Shown here one piece after another: positions 51,899-62,800 of a stretch of 63,663 bases of DNA (the stretch's first letter is position 1; each line of letters begins with the position of its first letter). Both the position numbers and the translations under genes were made by a program. This DNA is from an uncultured Bacteroidota bacterium (GTDB taxonomy: Bacteria > Bacteroidota > Bacteroidia > Flavobacteriales_F > PHOS-HE28), in contig CADEDY010000021.1 in NCBI GenBank assembly GCA_902826215.1, forward strand, positions 1-63,663, read 5' to 3'. The notes beneath the pieces are model-generated. The model saw nothing but the letters and a program-made list of their open reading frames with translations. It was not told the origin of the DNA and did no database searches.

Positions 51899-54217
51899 AT
51901 GCTCAAGCTCACTTTGGGACGACTCCACATCATCGGTTTGCTCCTATTGTTCATTGTTGGAACAACCCGGGCTCAGATCGGTGCGTTGGACCTGACGTTC
52001 GACCCATCCATAGGCCCGAATGACCGTGTGAATTCCTGTCTCGCACAGAGCGATGGGAAAGTGGTCATCGCTGGTGAGTTCAACTCAGTGAGCGGTCTTA
52101 GTGCAGGTCGGATTGCACGATTGGAGGAAAATGGGGCACTTGACGCCACCTTCTCGTCCGGTTCCGGTTTCAATAACGCTGTGCGCCAAGCCGTGCGTCA
52201 AAGTGATGGTCGCATTATTTGCGGCGGAACGTTCACCTCGTACAATGGAACAAGCTGCTCCAAGCTCGTGAGACTGACAGCTTCGGGCGTACTGGATCCG
52301 TCATTCAATGCTTCGACGAGCTTCAATGCCGAATTCGTTCAGGTCCTTTCGAACGGCCAAGTAGTTGCAGTTGGCTTTACCGAGATCGCTCGATATGATC
52401 CCGATGGAACATTGGACAATACATTCAATGCAGGTACTGGTCTGAATGGCACTGTGCAAAGCATTCTGGTCGATCAATTGGGGCGCATCCTCCTCAGTGG
52501 CACTTTCACAGAATACAATGGTCAACCCGTTCCTCGTTTGATCCGACTCTTGCCCGATGGAACCTTGGACTCTGGGTTCTCTGTAGGAACCGGACCTAAC
52601 GCTGATGTCATGGCCTTGGTCGAAAAGACAGGTGGGGGCTATTACATCGGTGGTCTATTCACCACTTACGATGGGATCGATCGGCCCAAATTGTGCGCTA
52701 TCGAAGAGAACGGCTCGCTTGACCTGAGCTATACCGGCCATCCGGACTTCGTCTTTCTAATGCAACAGCTGCCATCCGGGAAAATGATGGTAGCTCACCC
52801 TGTTGGTATGGCCAGATTGCAGCAGAACGGAGTGCTGGATCCGACTTTCCCATCGTACGGTCAATTCTTCGGTTTGCCAAAGGATTTCGAATATGCCTAT
52901 GATGGTAAGCTATACGTGTGTGGGAACTTCACAAGCTACAACGGTGTTGCACGATCCAGAATTGCACGTGTGTTCTTGTGTGGTACAGCCTTCTACGCCG
53001 ACGCAGATGGTGATACTTTCGGTGATCCTAACACGGCGCAAGTCGCTTGTACGGCACCGATCGGTTTCGTTCTCAACAACACGGACTGCAACGACTCTGA
53101 CCCGAGCGTCCATGAGGTGACCACATGGTACGCCGACACGGATAACGACAGCTTCGGAGATCTGAACGCGCAGACCAGTGCCTGTAACCAGCCTCTCGGC
53201 TTCGTAAAGGACAACACGGATTGCGATGATACGGACCCTTTCGTATGGGCCGGAGCGACCTGGTTCCTTGATGCGGATGAAGATGGTTACGGAGACCCGA
53301 ACAACTTCATAGGTGCCTGTGAACAACCGCCTGGAACAAGTGAATTCGGCACCGATTGCGATGACAATGATCCGAACTGGTACCCGTTGGCTAGTTGCGA
53401 CGATGGGGACGAGTTGACCTATTACGATGAAGTCTGGGATGATTGCATCTGTAGAGGATATGGGATACAAGTGCAACCGGTGGTCTGGCTCCAAGGCGCC
53501 GATACCGGGGAAGATCTGATGAGCGGTACACTGTATGATACCGGCCTGATCCCCTTGCTGGAACCGTATACGGCGCTTGGCTATACTTACGTGAACGGTG
53601 GTGGGGAGGTGACCACCCCCGAGATGTTGAACCCGTACCCCGGGAATGAGGAACTCATGGCGGTGGATTGGGTGGTGGTGGAGTTGAGGAATTCGGTGAA
53701 CCCCGGTGAGGTAGTCGACTCCCGCGCATGCCTTCTCACCAGAAACGGGAACATTCATCAGGCAACGAGCATGAATGCTCCGGAATTCCACTTGGAGCAA
53801 GGACCCTATTTCGTGGCGGTCCGTCATCGCAACCATTTGGGAGTTATGTCAGCCAGTCCGGTATCGCTGACGCAACCAACGCCGCCATATTTGGACTTCG
53901 TTTCCTTTGAAGGAATGCCAACTTTCGGCACAGATGCCATGAAACCCGCTGTAGACAAGCGGGTAATGTGGTCCGGTGATGCGGTGTTCGACGGTGACCT
54001 CAAATACACTGGCAACAACAGTGATCGGGACCGGATACTCATGCGCATCGGTGGGATCGTTCCCACTGCTACCGCGAATGGGTACTTGAACGAAGACCTG
54101 AACATGGATGGGCAAGTGAAGTATACGGGAGAGAGTAACGACCGGGACATCATCCTGCAGAATATAGGTGGCGTAATTCCCACTGCCGTACGCGCTGACC
54201 AATTGCCGGATCAATGA
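51899..54217 (+). CDS. Secreted delta-60 repeat protein with Ca-binding Asp-rich repeats and dockerin-like end
   Basis: 772 residues. Signal peptide (IIGLLLLFIVGTTRAQ). Residues about 28-365 are delta-60 type repeats: LDLTFDPSIGPN, QSDGKVVIAGEFNS, RIARLEENGALDATF and successors, likely a beta-propeller. Residues about 365-500 hold three units of the type ADxDxDxFGD... C... P-x-GFV-x-NxTDC(N/D)D, as in putative metal-binding (MopE-like) repeats. After an Ig-like part, the C-terminus has two dockerin-like units (DGDLKYTGNNSDRDRIL and NMDGQVKYTGESNDRDIIL). No T9SS sorting domain is present, unlike in the next gene. Probably a surface or extracellular protein; function unknown. Confidence 0.82.
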   Translation: MLKLTLGRLHIIGLLLLFIVGTTRAQIGALDLTFDPSIGPNDRVNSCLAQSDGKVVIAGEFNSVSGLSAGRIARLEENGALDATFSSGSGFNNAVRQAVRQSDGRIICGGTFTSYNGTSCSKLVRLTASGVLDPSFNASTSFNAEFVQVLSNGQVVAVGFTEIARYDPDGTLDNTFNAGTGLNGTVQSILVDQLGRILLSGTFTEYNGQPVPRLIRLLPDGTLDSGFSVGTGPNADVMALVEKTGGGYYIGGLFTTYDGIDRPKLCAIEENGSLDLSYTGHPDFVFLMQQLPSGKMMVAHPVGMARLQQNGVLDPTFPSYGQFFGLPKDFEYAYDGKLYVCGNFTSYNGVARSRIARVFLCGTAFYADADGDTFGDPNTAQVACTAPIGFVLNNTDCNDSDPSVHEVTTWYADTDNDSFGDLNAQTSACNQPLGFVKDNTDCDDTDPFVWAGATWFLDADEDGYGDPNNFIGACEQPPGTSEFGTDCDDNDPNWYPLASCDDGDELTYYDEVWDDCICRGYGIQVQPVVWLQGADTGEDLMSGTLYDTGLIPLLEPYTALGYTYVNGGGEVTTPEMLNPYPGNEELMAVDWVVVELRNSVNPGEVVDSRACLLTRNGNIHQATSMNAPEFHLEQGPYFVAVRHRNHLGVMSASPVSLTQPTPPYLDFVSFEGMPTFGTDAMKPAVDKRVMWSGDAVFDGDLKYTGNNSDRDRILMRIGGIVPTATANGYLNEDLNMDGQVKYTGESNDRDIILQNIGGVIPTAVRADQLPDQ

Positions 54218-54276
54218 TCTTCGCCCTTGGCTGCGCGGATACCGAACCTTCCTGAGATCGGGTCGTAGAACGGCCC

Positions 54277-55854
54277 ATGACCTTTCTACGGATACGGCTG
54301 GTCTTCTTGGCTTCATTGGTGTTGGGATCCTCCCGAGCGCAGTCCTTCCAACTTGACACCAGCTTTGGTATCAATGGCACCATTTACCAACGCATCGATT
54401 CCACGGATGCAGCACCAATTCGATTGGTTACCCTCCCCAATGGGAAATTTCTCAGCTTGAATTGGATCGCGGCCCACACTCCCTTGGTACAACAGTTCCT
54501 TTCAAATGGGGAGTTGGATCCATCGTTCGGGGTCGAAGGGATCCATATCATGGACCTTCCGGGAGTTACCCTCTTCCCCTCTGGTCTTCTGATCACCGCA
54601 GATCACAAGATCATCGTTACCTGTACCGGGACATCGGCCGGGGCCGCACCAGAGGCCGTGTTGTACAGATTGACGACCGATGGCCAATTGGATACCAGCT
54701 TCGGCACCAACGGTATTGCCCGGAGCGCCACCACGGGCTCCTTTCGATCAAATCACGCGGCCTTGCAAAGCACCGGCAGGATCCTGATGACAGGGGGCTC
54801 GAGCGGCTCCATCCTCGTGTTCGCATTTACACCCGACGGACAGATCGATCACTCCTTTGCAAATAACGGGGTTGGCTCGTACACGCTCGCTGACATTTCA
54901 GTTGGTGCTCGTTGCATTGCCATAGGAACCGATGATGCCATATACATAGGCGGTTACAGGTCTTCGAATTTCGATGCTATTTCATGGGTGGTGGCCAAAC
55001 TCACACCAAATGGAACCCTTGATCAGACTTTCGCGAATGCCGGCTTCTTCGTTCTGGACCATATTTCGAACCAAAGCGGGTTCAATCGTTCAGAGACGGT
55101 TTACGCGCTCCACATCCAGCCGAGTGGAGCCGTGATGGTAGCTGGATATGTAGCCCCGCCGGATTCATGGGAACGATTTGCAGCTGTCCGCCTTCATCCG
55201 AATGGAGTTCTGGATGGGGATTTCGGGGATAACGGATACCTCTATTTCGGAACCGATCCGAATGATCGGAATCTCGCTCGGGATCTCATCTTCGACCCTA
55301 TCGGACAATACCTCATCATCGGCTATACAATGGTCCAGCACAGTTGGCCGGTATTACCAACGGTTGCTCGTTTTGATGGTACTGGCCAGCCTATCGATCC
55401 GGACGGAACCGGAGGCATCTTCACCTACACACCGCCGATCTTCATGCAATTGGCTGCAACCGCCACCTTGGACCAACAAGGCCGCTTGATATTCGGCACC
55501 GGGTACTTCAACAAACCAGAAGGAACCTCGGCCTTGACCGCCTTCACCTACAGCGCCATTCCAACTGCAATTGGCGCAGCGCATTCAAGTGCACGTGAGG
55601 TAGCGCATGTTTGGCCCAATCCCGCCAGCCACGAGATCAATGTGAGCTATACCATGGATGTATCGGGACAGCTTCAGTTCGATCTCTTCGATGCCCAAGG
55701 ACGAAGGACGGCGACTTTTGCTCGCGGATACCGGCCTGTAGGTGCACACCAGGACCTTTTCGCATTGCCCGTCGGCTTGGCCGCTGGTCGGTACCAACTG
55801 GTCATTCGTAAGGGCGACGCGTTCGAGCATCGGCCTGTGGATGTGGTCCGGTGA
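54277..55854 (+). CDS. Delta-60 repeat protein with T9SS type A sorting domain
   Basis: 525 residues. Signal peptide (LRIRLVFLASLVLGSSRAQS), then delta-60 repeats through residue about 430 (QLDTSFGINGTIYQ; LPNGKFLSLNW; NGELDPSFGVEGI; DGQLDTSFGTNGIARS), each with the typical LDxSFGxxG. The last 80 residues are a type A C-terminal sorting domain of the type IX secretion system: VWPNPASHEINVSYTM, LFDAQGRRT, and PVGLAAGRYQLVIRKGD. So the protein is predicted to be exported across the outer membrane by T9SS and attached or released at the surface. It begins 59 bases after the previous, related gene. Ligand or role is unknown. Confidence 0.9.
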   Translation: MTFLRIRLVFLASLVLGSSRAQSFQLDTSFGINGTIYQRIDSTDAAPIRLVTLPNGKFLSLNWIAAHTPLVQQFLSNGELDPSFGVEGIHIMDLPGVTLFPSGLLITADHKIIVTCTGTSAGAAPEAVLYRLTTDGQLDTSFGTNGIARSATTGSFRSNHAALQSTGRILMTGGSSGSILVFAFTPDGQIDHSFANNGVGSYTLADISVGARCIAIGTDDAIYIGGYRSSNFDAISWVVAKLTPNGTLDQTFANAGFFVLDHISNQSGFNRSETVYALHIQPSGAVMVAGYVAPPDSWERFAAVRLHPNGVLDGDFGDNGYLYFGTDPNDRNLARDLIFDPIGQYLIIGYTMVQHSWPVLPTVARFDGTGQPIDPDGTGGIFTYTPPIFMQLAATATLDQQGRLIFGTGYFNKPEGTSALTAFTYSAIPTAIGAAHSSAREVAHVWPNPASHEINVSYTMDVSGQLQFDLFDAQGRRTATFARGYRPVGAHQDLFALPVGLAAGRYQLVIRKGDAFEHRPVDVVR

Positions 55855-55858
55855 AGAT

Positions 55859-56116
55859 TCAATCGCTTTCGTCCAGCTTCTCTATGTTCGGCACGTCTAC
55901 CTTCTTCTCCACAAATTCAGTGATGAAGAATGCAAGTAGCACGATCAAGAGCAGAACAAGAAAAGCCTTCGGATCCCGGTAGATCGGTCTACGTGGTTTC
56001 CGCACCGCGCGCTCGTAGTTGAATAACAAGCGCTTGGGGTCCCTGTACCGAGCGACTTCGCTATCGGTCGGTTGTTGCGACCGGCCTTCGGGTGTTATTC
56101 GGTAACGACGGCTCAT
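55859..56116 (-). CDS. Small single-helix membrane protein coupled to the ECF sigma gene
   Basis: 85 residues: a basic, Arg-rich N-terminal 48 residues (RRYRITPEGRSQQP; YERAVRKPRRPIYRDP), one helix (AFLVLLLIVLLAFFITEFV) and a short acidic tail (NIEKLDESD). It overlaps the sigma factor gene by four bases (ATGA) and is read after it. Position suggests a membrane partner such as an anti-sigma factor, but no zinc-binding anti-sigma motif (HXXXCXXC) is present, so this is only a guess from context. Confidence 0.72.
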   Translation of the reverse strand: MSRRYRITPEGRSQQPTDSEVARYRDPKRLLFNYERAVRKPRRPIYRDPKAFLVLLLIVLLAFFITEFVEKKVDVPNIEKLDESD

Positions 56117-56649
56117 GATGGCGAAGTAAGGTAGGTCCGTAGAACGCCCAGAACCCGATGGGTGCGCATTTTCGCCGCATCCTCACCGATCCCCAGCACT
56201 TGTCCCAGTTCCGCGAAGCTCATTCCATCCATGTATCTCAGCTCGATCAATTGTGCTTTGGCGCTATCCAACTTGCCGAGCGCCGTGGCGAGCCGCTTCA
56301 TATCCTCCTCAACCGCTGATAGACCGATCTCTTCGGAGAGACCTTTGACCTCTGAAAAGCTCATGTCGATCAGCACTTCCTTCTTCTTGCGCCAGTGCAT
56401 GCGCACCTCGTTGAGCGCGATACGGTAGAGCCAAGCCCTGAACGGCAGCCCCCGTGGTTCGTATGTGGCCAGTGCCAGCATGGCTTTGAGGAAGGTCTGT
56501 TGGGTCAGATCGGCCGTGAGTTCGCGGTGTTGCACACGGCGCAGGACGAACCGGAAGATGTCCGCGAAATAGCGCTCGTAGAGCGGGGCGAACCGGGCGG
56601 GGTCGGCTTTCGCCTCCCGCAGCTGGTGCAGTTCATCCGGGTTCTCCAT
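56113..56649 (-). CDS. ECF-type RNA polymerase sigma factor
   Basis: 178-residue sigma-70 family protein with regions 2 and 4 only. Region 2: RFAPLYERYFADIFRFVLRR and ADLTQQTFLKAMLAL, with FRAWLYRIALNEVRMHWRKKK. Region 4: LDSAKAQLIELRYMDGMSFAELGQVLG followed by the recognition helix IGEDAAKMRTHRVLGVL. The usual promoter-recognition function follows from the family. It is divergent from the giant adhesin gene, start codons 153 bases apart, and coupled to a small membrane protein gene. A regulatory link to the adhesin is possible but not shown. Confidence 0.9.
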   Translation of the reverse strand: MENPDELHQLREAKADPARFAPLYERYFADIFRFVLRRVQHRELTADLTQQTFLKAMLALATYEPRGLPFRAWLYRIALNEVRMHWRKKKEVLIDMSFSEVKGLSEEIGLSAVEEDMKRLATALGKLDSAKAQLIELRYMDGMSFAELGQVLGIGEDAAKMRTHRVLGVLRTYLTSPS

Positions 56650-56802
56650 GCGCTGGACTGGTCAATGCAATGCGGGGCTCCACAATGGGTAACGCCCGTT
56701 CGACGGACAAGGTATTCCGTTCGACGAAACCCCGAACCGAGGCTATCCGTACAACGAAGCACTCTTTTCATCATCGGCGACCACAAACCGAACCAGTTGG
56801 AC

Positions 56803-59800
56803 ATGGCCCTCTTCGGATCACTGCAGTTCCACAGTACGCTTACACGAGCCACGCGAGCTGGGTTCTGGGCGCTCATGTACCTGGTCTCATCAAGTGCGGC
56901 TTTCGCACAGACGCCCACCTGGAACTGGGCCCGCACCCAAGATGCCGGCAGCACCGAATTCGTGCGCGACATCGCTGTTGAGGCGAGTACCGGGAACATC
57001 TATGTGGTAGGTGCCTACCAGAGTTCCACAGCCACTGTTGTGCCGTACGGCTTGCCGGCAACGAACAATGGAACCGTGGATGCCTTCCTAGCCAAACTGG
57101 ACCCCAGTGGCAACCTGCTCTGGAGCCGAAGCATCGGAAGTAATCAGGAAGATGGCGGTGCAGGTGTGGCCGTTGGCCCCACAGGACTGGTGGTGATCAC
57201 CGGCTACTACGGTGGACCGATATCCGCCATGAGCCTCACGAATACGGGGACCGCGGATGCCTTCGTTGCCGCGTACGATGCGAATGGCTCTTACCAGTGG
57301 TCCCACAGGGTAAGTGGGCCAGGCTACGACGAAGGCACTGGGGTGGTGATCGCCGACAACAAAGTGGTGGCCTATGGAAGCTTCTTGTACAATGCCGCCA
57401 TCACAGGTGTTTCATCTGCCACGGGGCTTACCAATGGCAGGTACTATGCCTACCTGAACGCCTACTCTCTTACCGGCACGCCCGACTGGTCGCTTACCGG
57501 GGTATCCGGCAACGATGTCCTTTCGGAGCGGATCGCCGCCGACGCGTCGAACGTGTACGTGGTGGGTAGTACCGTCGGTAACACGATGGCTTGGCGCAAC
57601 AGCTTGGGCAACTCGCTCACGAGTGCCAACACAGCCAGCAGTAACGCGCTTTTCTGCTCGGCTGTGAGCCTCTCGGGAACACCGGCCTGGTTGCGCATGA
57701 TCAACAACCCAGGATCGGACGATGCCGAATGCAATGGAGTGGCGGTGGACTGTGGTGCTGTGTTCATCACCGGCCACACACATAATTCATCGCTCTTTCC
57801 CGGTGGCATCACACCGACCAGCCCCGGTTCGCACGACTATTGGTTCCTCGCTTCGCTGAGTCTTTCCACCGGCAGCACCAATTGGGTGCGCACCGCCGCC
57901 AGCAGTTCGGACCATGGCGTTACGGGCTATGACGTATCCGTGGGCCGGGGTGGGCAGATCCATGTGGCGGGCAGCATACGCGGCAACGTGACCACGGACG
58001 GTGGTGCCACCATCGCCGGTTCAAGCAACGAGGATATCCTGATCTCGCGCTTCAACCGCGATGGAACGGCCGTGTGGTATCGGCGCGAAGCATCTTCGGA
58101 TGATGAATGGCCCTTGGCCATAACAGCCGCAGGTGGCGGGAATGTGCTCGTTGGTGGATCGTCCGAGAACGGACTTACCCTAGGCTCGAACACCTACCCT
58201 GGCACAGATGGTACGGATCTCTTCACCGCCAGCTTCACCGATCCGGTATGGAGCAGTGTTAGCAACAACCCGGCACGTTTCAAACAGCCAGGACCGTTCT
58301 GCACCAACTCGGCTGCAGTGAACCTCAGCAGCTTCGTGCAAGCCTATGCGGCTGCTGTGGCCTCCAGCACCAACGTTCAAAACCCACAAGATGCCCTTGG
58401 CGCACCGAACGGTACGGGGGCCTACTTCAATACGGTGAGCGGCTGGGAGGTGCTCGACATGGGAGATACCCTTTACACCGGTGAAGCGGCAGCCTTGACC
58501 TGGCGCAGCCAGACGGCCGGTTCACAGGCTCGTATGCTGGTCTCCTCTTCCTTGGACGGCGTGACCTGGAGCGCGGCCACGACCTATTCCACCACGAGCG
58601 CAACCTATGGAGCAACGAACCATGGGTTGACCGCCAATGCCCGCTTCATTCGCGTACAACGTAACAGCTCAACGAGTTATACCGGTTTCTACTTGGATGC
58701 CGTTCATTCGTTCCTCGGGACTTCGGCAGGCGGCACCTTCAGCGGTCCGGGAGTAAGCGGCTCAACCTTCGATCCAGCGGTGGCCGGAGCGGGTACGCAT
58801 ACGATCTCTTACGAAGTGGTCTCGGGCCAATGCACCTTCACTTCGAGCAGATCCGTAGTGGTGGGTCCGCCGGCCAGCGGCACACTCAATGGCCCTGCCA
58901 ACATCTGCCCAGGCAGCTCTGCCACGCTGACCTTGAGCAGCACCGGAACCACCGGAAACACCTGGGAACGCAGCACGAACGGCGGTGCATTATGGACCAC
59001 GTTCGCCACGAACGTGAACACGGTTACCGGCGTCGTAACCCAACCCATCCAGGTGCGGGTCAACCTGACCAATGCGCTGTGCGGCAATGTCACCACGAAT
59101 ACGATCACCATCACACCTGGCGATGTTACCCCGCCGGTACTGCCAACGTTGGTCGATCCTCCACCGGTGGTTGCGACCAGCGGATGCGCTGCGAACGTAA
59201 CGTTCAACACACCCGTGGCAACGGACGATTGTGGGACCTGTGATCCAGGAAGTGTAAGCGGCTACACCCGCTTGGGCGTGTTCAACGGTCATGCGTACTA
59301 CATCAGTAATGGCACTTCCAACTGGACTGCTGCAAATACGGCCGCCAGCGCAACATCCGGACATCTCGTTACCATCACAAGCGCACCAGAGAACGCTTGG
59401 CTGACAACAGCGACGAGCGGTTCCCCGGTTTTCATCGGATTGAACGATATCGCCGTTGAGGACCAATGGGTCTGGGTGAACGGGGAACCAGTGAGCTATA
59501 CGAACTGGTGGTCACTTTATGCACTCGACTTAAGTGATGAGGATGGTGTTGCCCTGAATGACCCTAGCCCCGGCCTTTGGAACGACCTCGTTCTGACCAG
59601 TTCAACGCTTCGCCGCCACATCCTCGAATTCGACTGTGCGGTCTGGCAGATCGCCGGACCGACATCTGGTCAGTCTTTTCCAGTGGGTAGTACCACCGTG
59701 ACCTTCCGCGCGCAGGATAAGGCGGGCAACTATGATGTTCAGAGCCTTAACATCGTGGTTCAGGACAACGAGGATCCGAATTTCACGGTATGTCCTTCAC

Positions 59801-62800
59801 CGCAAACGCTCGCGCGTAACGGATCCTGCCAAGCGGTGGTACCGAACTTGGTGGCCCTTGCCACCGCTACGGACAACTGCCCAACGGGACTGGTGATGTC
59901 CCAGTTCCCTGCGGCCAACACACCTATCAGCACCAACACACTGGCGTATTTGGTGGCGAAGGATGCAAGCAGCAATACGGATACGTGCTGGGTGCAGCTC
60001 AACCTACAAGACCAGACCAACCCCACGCTGCTTTCCTGTCCGTCCAACATAACCGTGCAGGCTCCGCTCTTGCAACCGGACATGGTGGTGAACTACGTGC
60101 TCCCGACTGCACAGGACAATTGCGGCATCGTTTGGTCCGGCCAAACGGACGGAACCGGTCTCACCAGCGGTTCATCCTTCCTTACTGGAACCACTACACC
60201 GCAAGTGTGGCGCTTCGCTGACGCCGCTGGGCGTGCCGTGGAATGCGCCTTCACGGTGACAGTGCTCAGCAACGCTGCGCCGCAGATCGACTGCCCATCC
60301 AACCAGACCATCAATGCTGCAATGGGCCAGTGCAATGCGCCGTACACGTATGCGATTCCCGTTGTAAACGACCAACAGGACGTGATCGATCCCGCTCCGG
60401 TGCAGGTCGGTGGCATTCCAGCGCCAGGCCCATACCCCGTCGGCGTGCATGTTCAGGAATGGAGTGCAACCGATGTGGACGGCAATACCTCCACGTGCAG
60501 TTTCAACATCACCGTTATCGATGCGCAAGTGCCGAGCATTGTTTGCCCGAACGATACGGTGGTGGATGCCAACGGCGCTACCTGCCTGGCCACGGTGAAT
60601 TACAGTGTACCGGTGCTGGCCGATAACTGCTCAAGCTGTGGTGCACAAGCGAACATTCCGCAATACACTTACATCGGAACCTTCAATGGACACACCTATC
60701 TGCGCTCTTGGAACAGCGGATCAATAGGCACTGCACAAGCCGCGGTGGCCGATGTCCCGGGTGCGCACTTGCTCAGCATCACCAGTACTGCTGAGCAGAA
60801 TTGGATCGTAGGGCGCATCCAGAGCGACCTTGGCTGGTATGCCCCGTTCTGGATGGGGTTCAGCGATGAGGCAGTTGAAGGTACCTGGCAATGGAGCACT
60901 GGTGAGCCATACCTGAGTACCAGCACCTACTGGCAGAGCGGCCAACCCGACAACGTAGGGGAAGCTGATCACGCGTACCTGTGTGCAGGCAACACCCCGC
61001 GCTGGGATGACACACCGGCTGCCACGGAACTGCCCTGGATCATCGAGTTGGATTGTCTCCCTCCTCCGGCACTTACACTGATCAATGGATCACCGAGTGG
61101 TAACACCTTCCCTATCGGCACCCACCCGATCACTTTTCAGGTTACGGACCAAGGAGGCACTTCCAGTACATGCTCGTTCAACGTTGTGGTAAAGGACTCG
61201 ACGGCTCCAATGCTCACCTGCCCGCCGGACACCACTTTGTACACCACGACGGGATCCTGCACCGCGAACGCCACTGCACTGCTGCCCTTGCTTGTGGCCA
61301 ATGACGCATGCTCGAATCCCACCTTGATCCAGCAACTCAGCGGTCCGCAACTCTCCTTGCCCGTGGATACCGGCTGGTACTCCATCGCATATAGTGCGAC
61401 GGATACGGCCCTGAACCAGAACACGTGCTCTTTCGCACTGCATGTGATCGACAATGTGCCACCCGTCATCCTGGGTTGCCCGCTGGATACCGTGCGCATT
61501 TACGCTGACAGTTCTTGCACCGCGATCCTACCTGACCTGACCACAGGCATGACCGTAGAGGAGAACTGCTCTTCGACGAACACTTTGGTCCAGTCCCCTG
61601 CTGCGTGGAGTACCCTTGTCCTAGGTCACACCGCTGCAACCATACAAACCACTGACGGGAATGGCCTCATCGGTAGCTGCCTTGTGAACATCCTCCTGAT
61701 CGACACGATCGCTCCGGTATTGGATTGCTTGATCGCAGCTGATGATACCCTGTACACTACCAATGCCAGTTGTGAGGTCTTGATGCCACCTGTAACGCCA
61801 AGCGTATGGGACAACTGCTCCACACCGAACGTCGTGCAGCATAGTCCCTGGCCGCTACCCGGCGACCCACTACCAGTGGGCAACTACTCCATCAAATTCA
61901 AGGCTCTCGATCCCTCGGGCAATGAGGGCAGCTGCTCGTTCGAGTTCGCAGTATTGGACAGCGTTCCCCCAACGATCACCGCTCTACCTGATACGGTGAT
62001 CGAACTCGGACCCACGGAGTGTATCCATCCGTTCACCTTCCCTTCGATCACCGCCCACGATGGCGCTTGTGGTCCCGCTACGTTCGTACTGGGCACCATC
62101 ACTTTGGGTTATACCACGGCCACACCCGCCGGACCGATCGATGTGACCGCCCAGCCGACCTACGACCTAGCGGCAGGCCAGCACTTGGTGAAAGAATACT
62201 GGAGCGATGCTTCGGGCAACCTTGACAGTACGGACTATCAAGTCACCGTCGAGGACACCACTGATCCGGTGGTGATCTGCCCGGATACCGTGCAGGTGCC
62301 CAGTGATGCCCTCTGCCACTATTTCGCACCCGACCTGGTGGCACTTGCGAGCATCAGTGACAATTGCCCGGTGGACACCGTCGCAACTTATCCATTGGGT
62401 GCACCGCTCTTCGCAAGTGGCTTCGCATCCGTACAAGTGATGGACATCACAGGGAACACTGGCACCTGCGCCATGTGGCTCGATCTGATCGACACCATTC
62501 CGCCAACGATCACCTGCGCGGATACAGTGACCTTCCTGCCAACGGCCAATTGCCTTGCGACAGTTTCGCTCACAGGCCCAGTTGCCGTTTCGGACAATTG
62601 CTCGAACACGTCCTGGACCGTTGATGCGAACAGTGGCAACTGGCCGGTGGGTGATTCGACGGTGACCTACACTGTGACCGACGGATACTTGACAGCCACT
62701 TGCCAAACCGTGATCCGAGTACAAGACAATGTCCCTGCACAACCCATCATAACCATGAGCGGCCCCACCACCATTTGTTCCGGTGGCAGCGTGACCCTGA

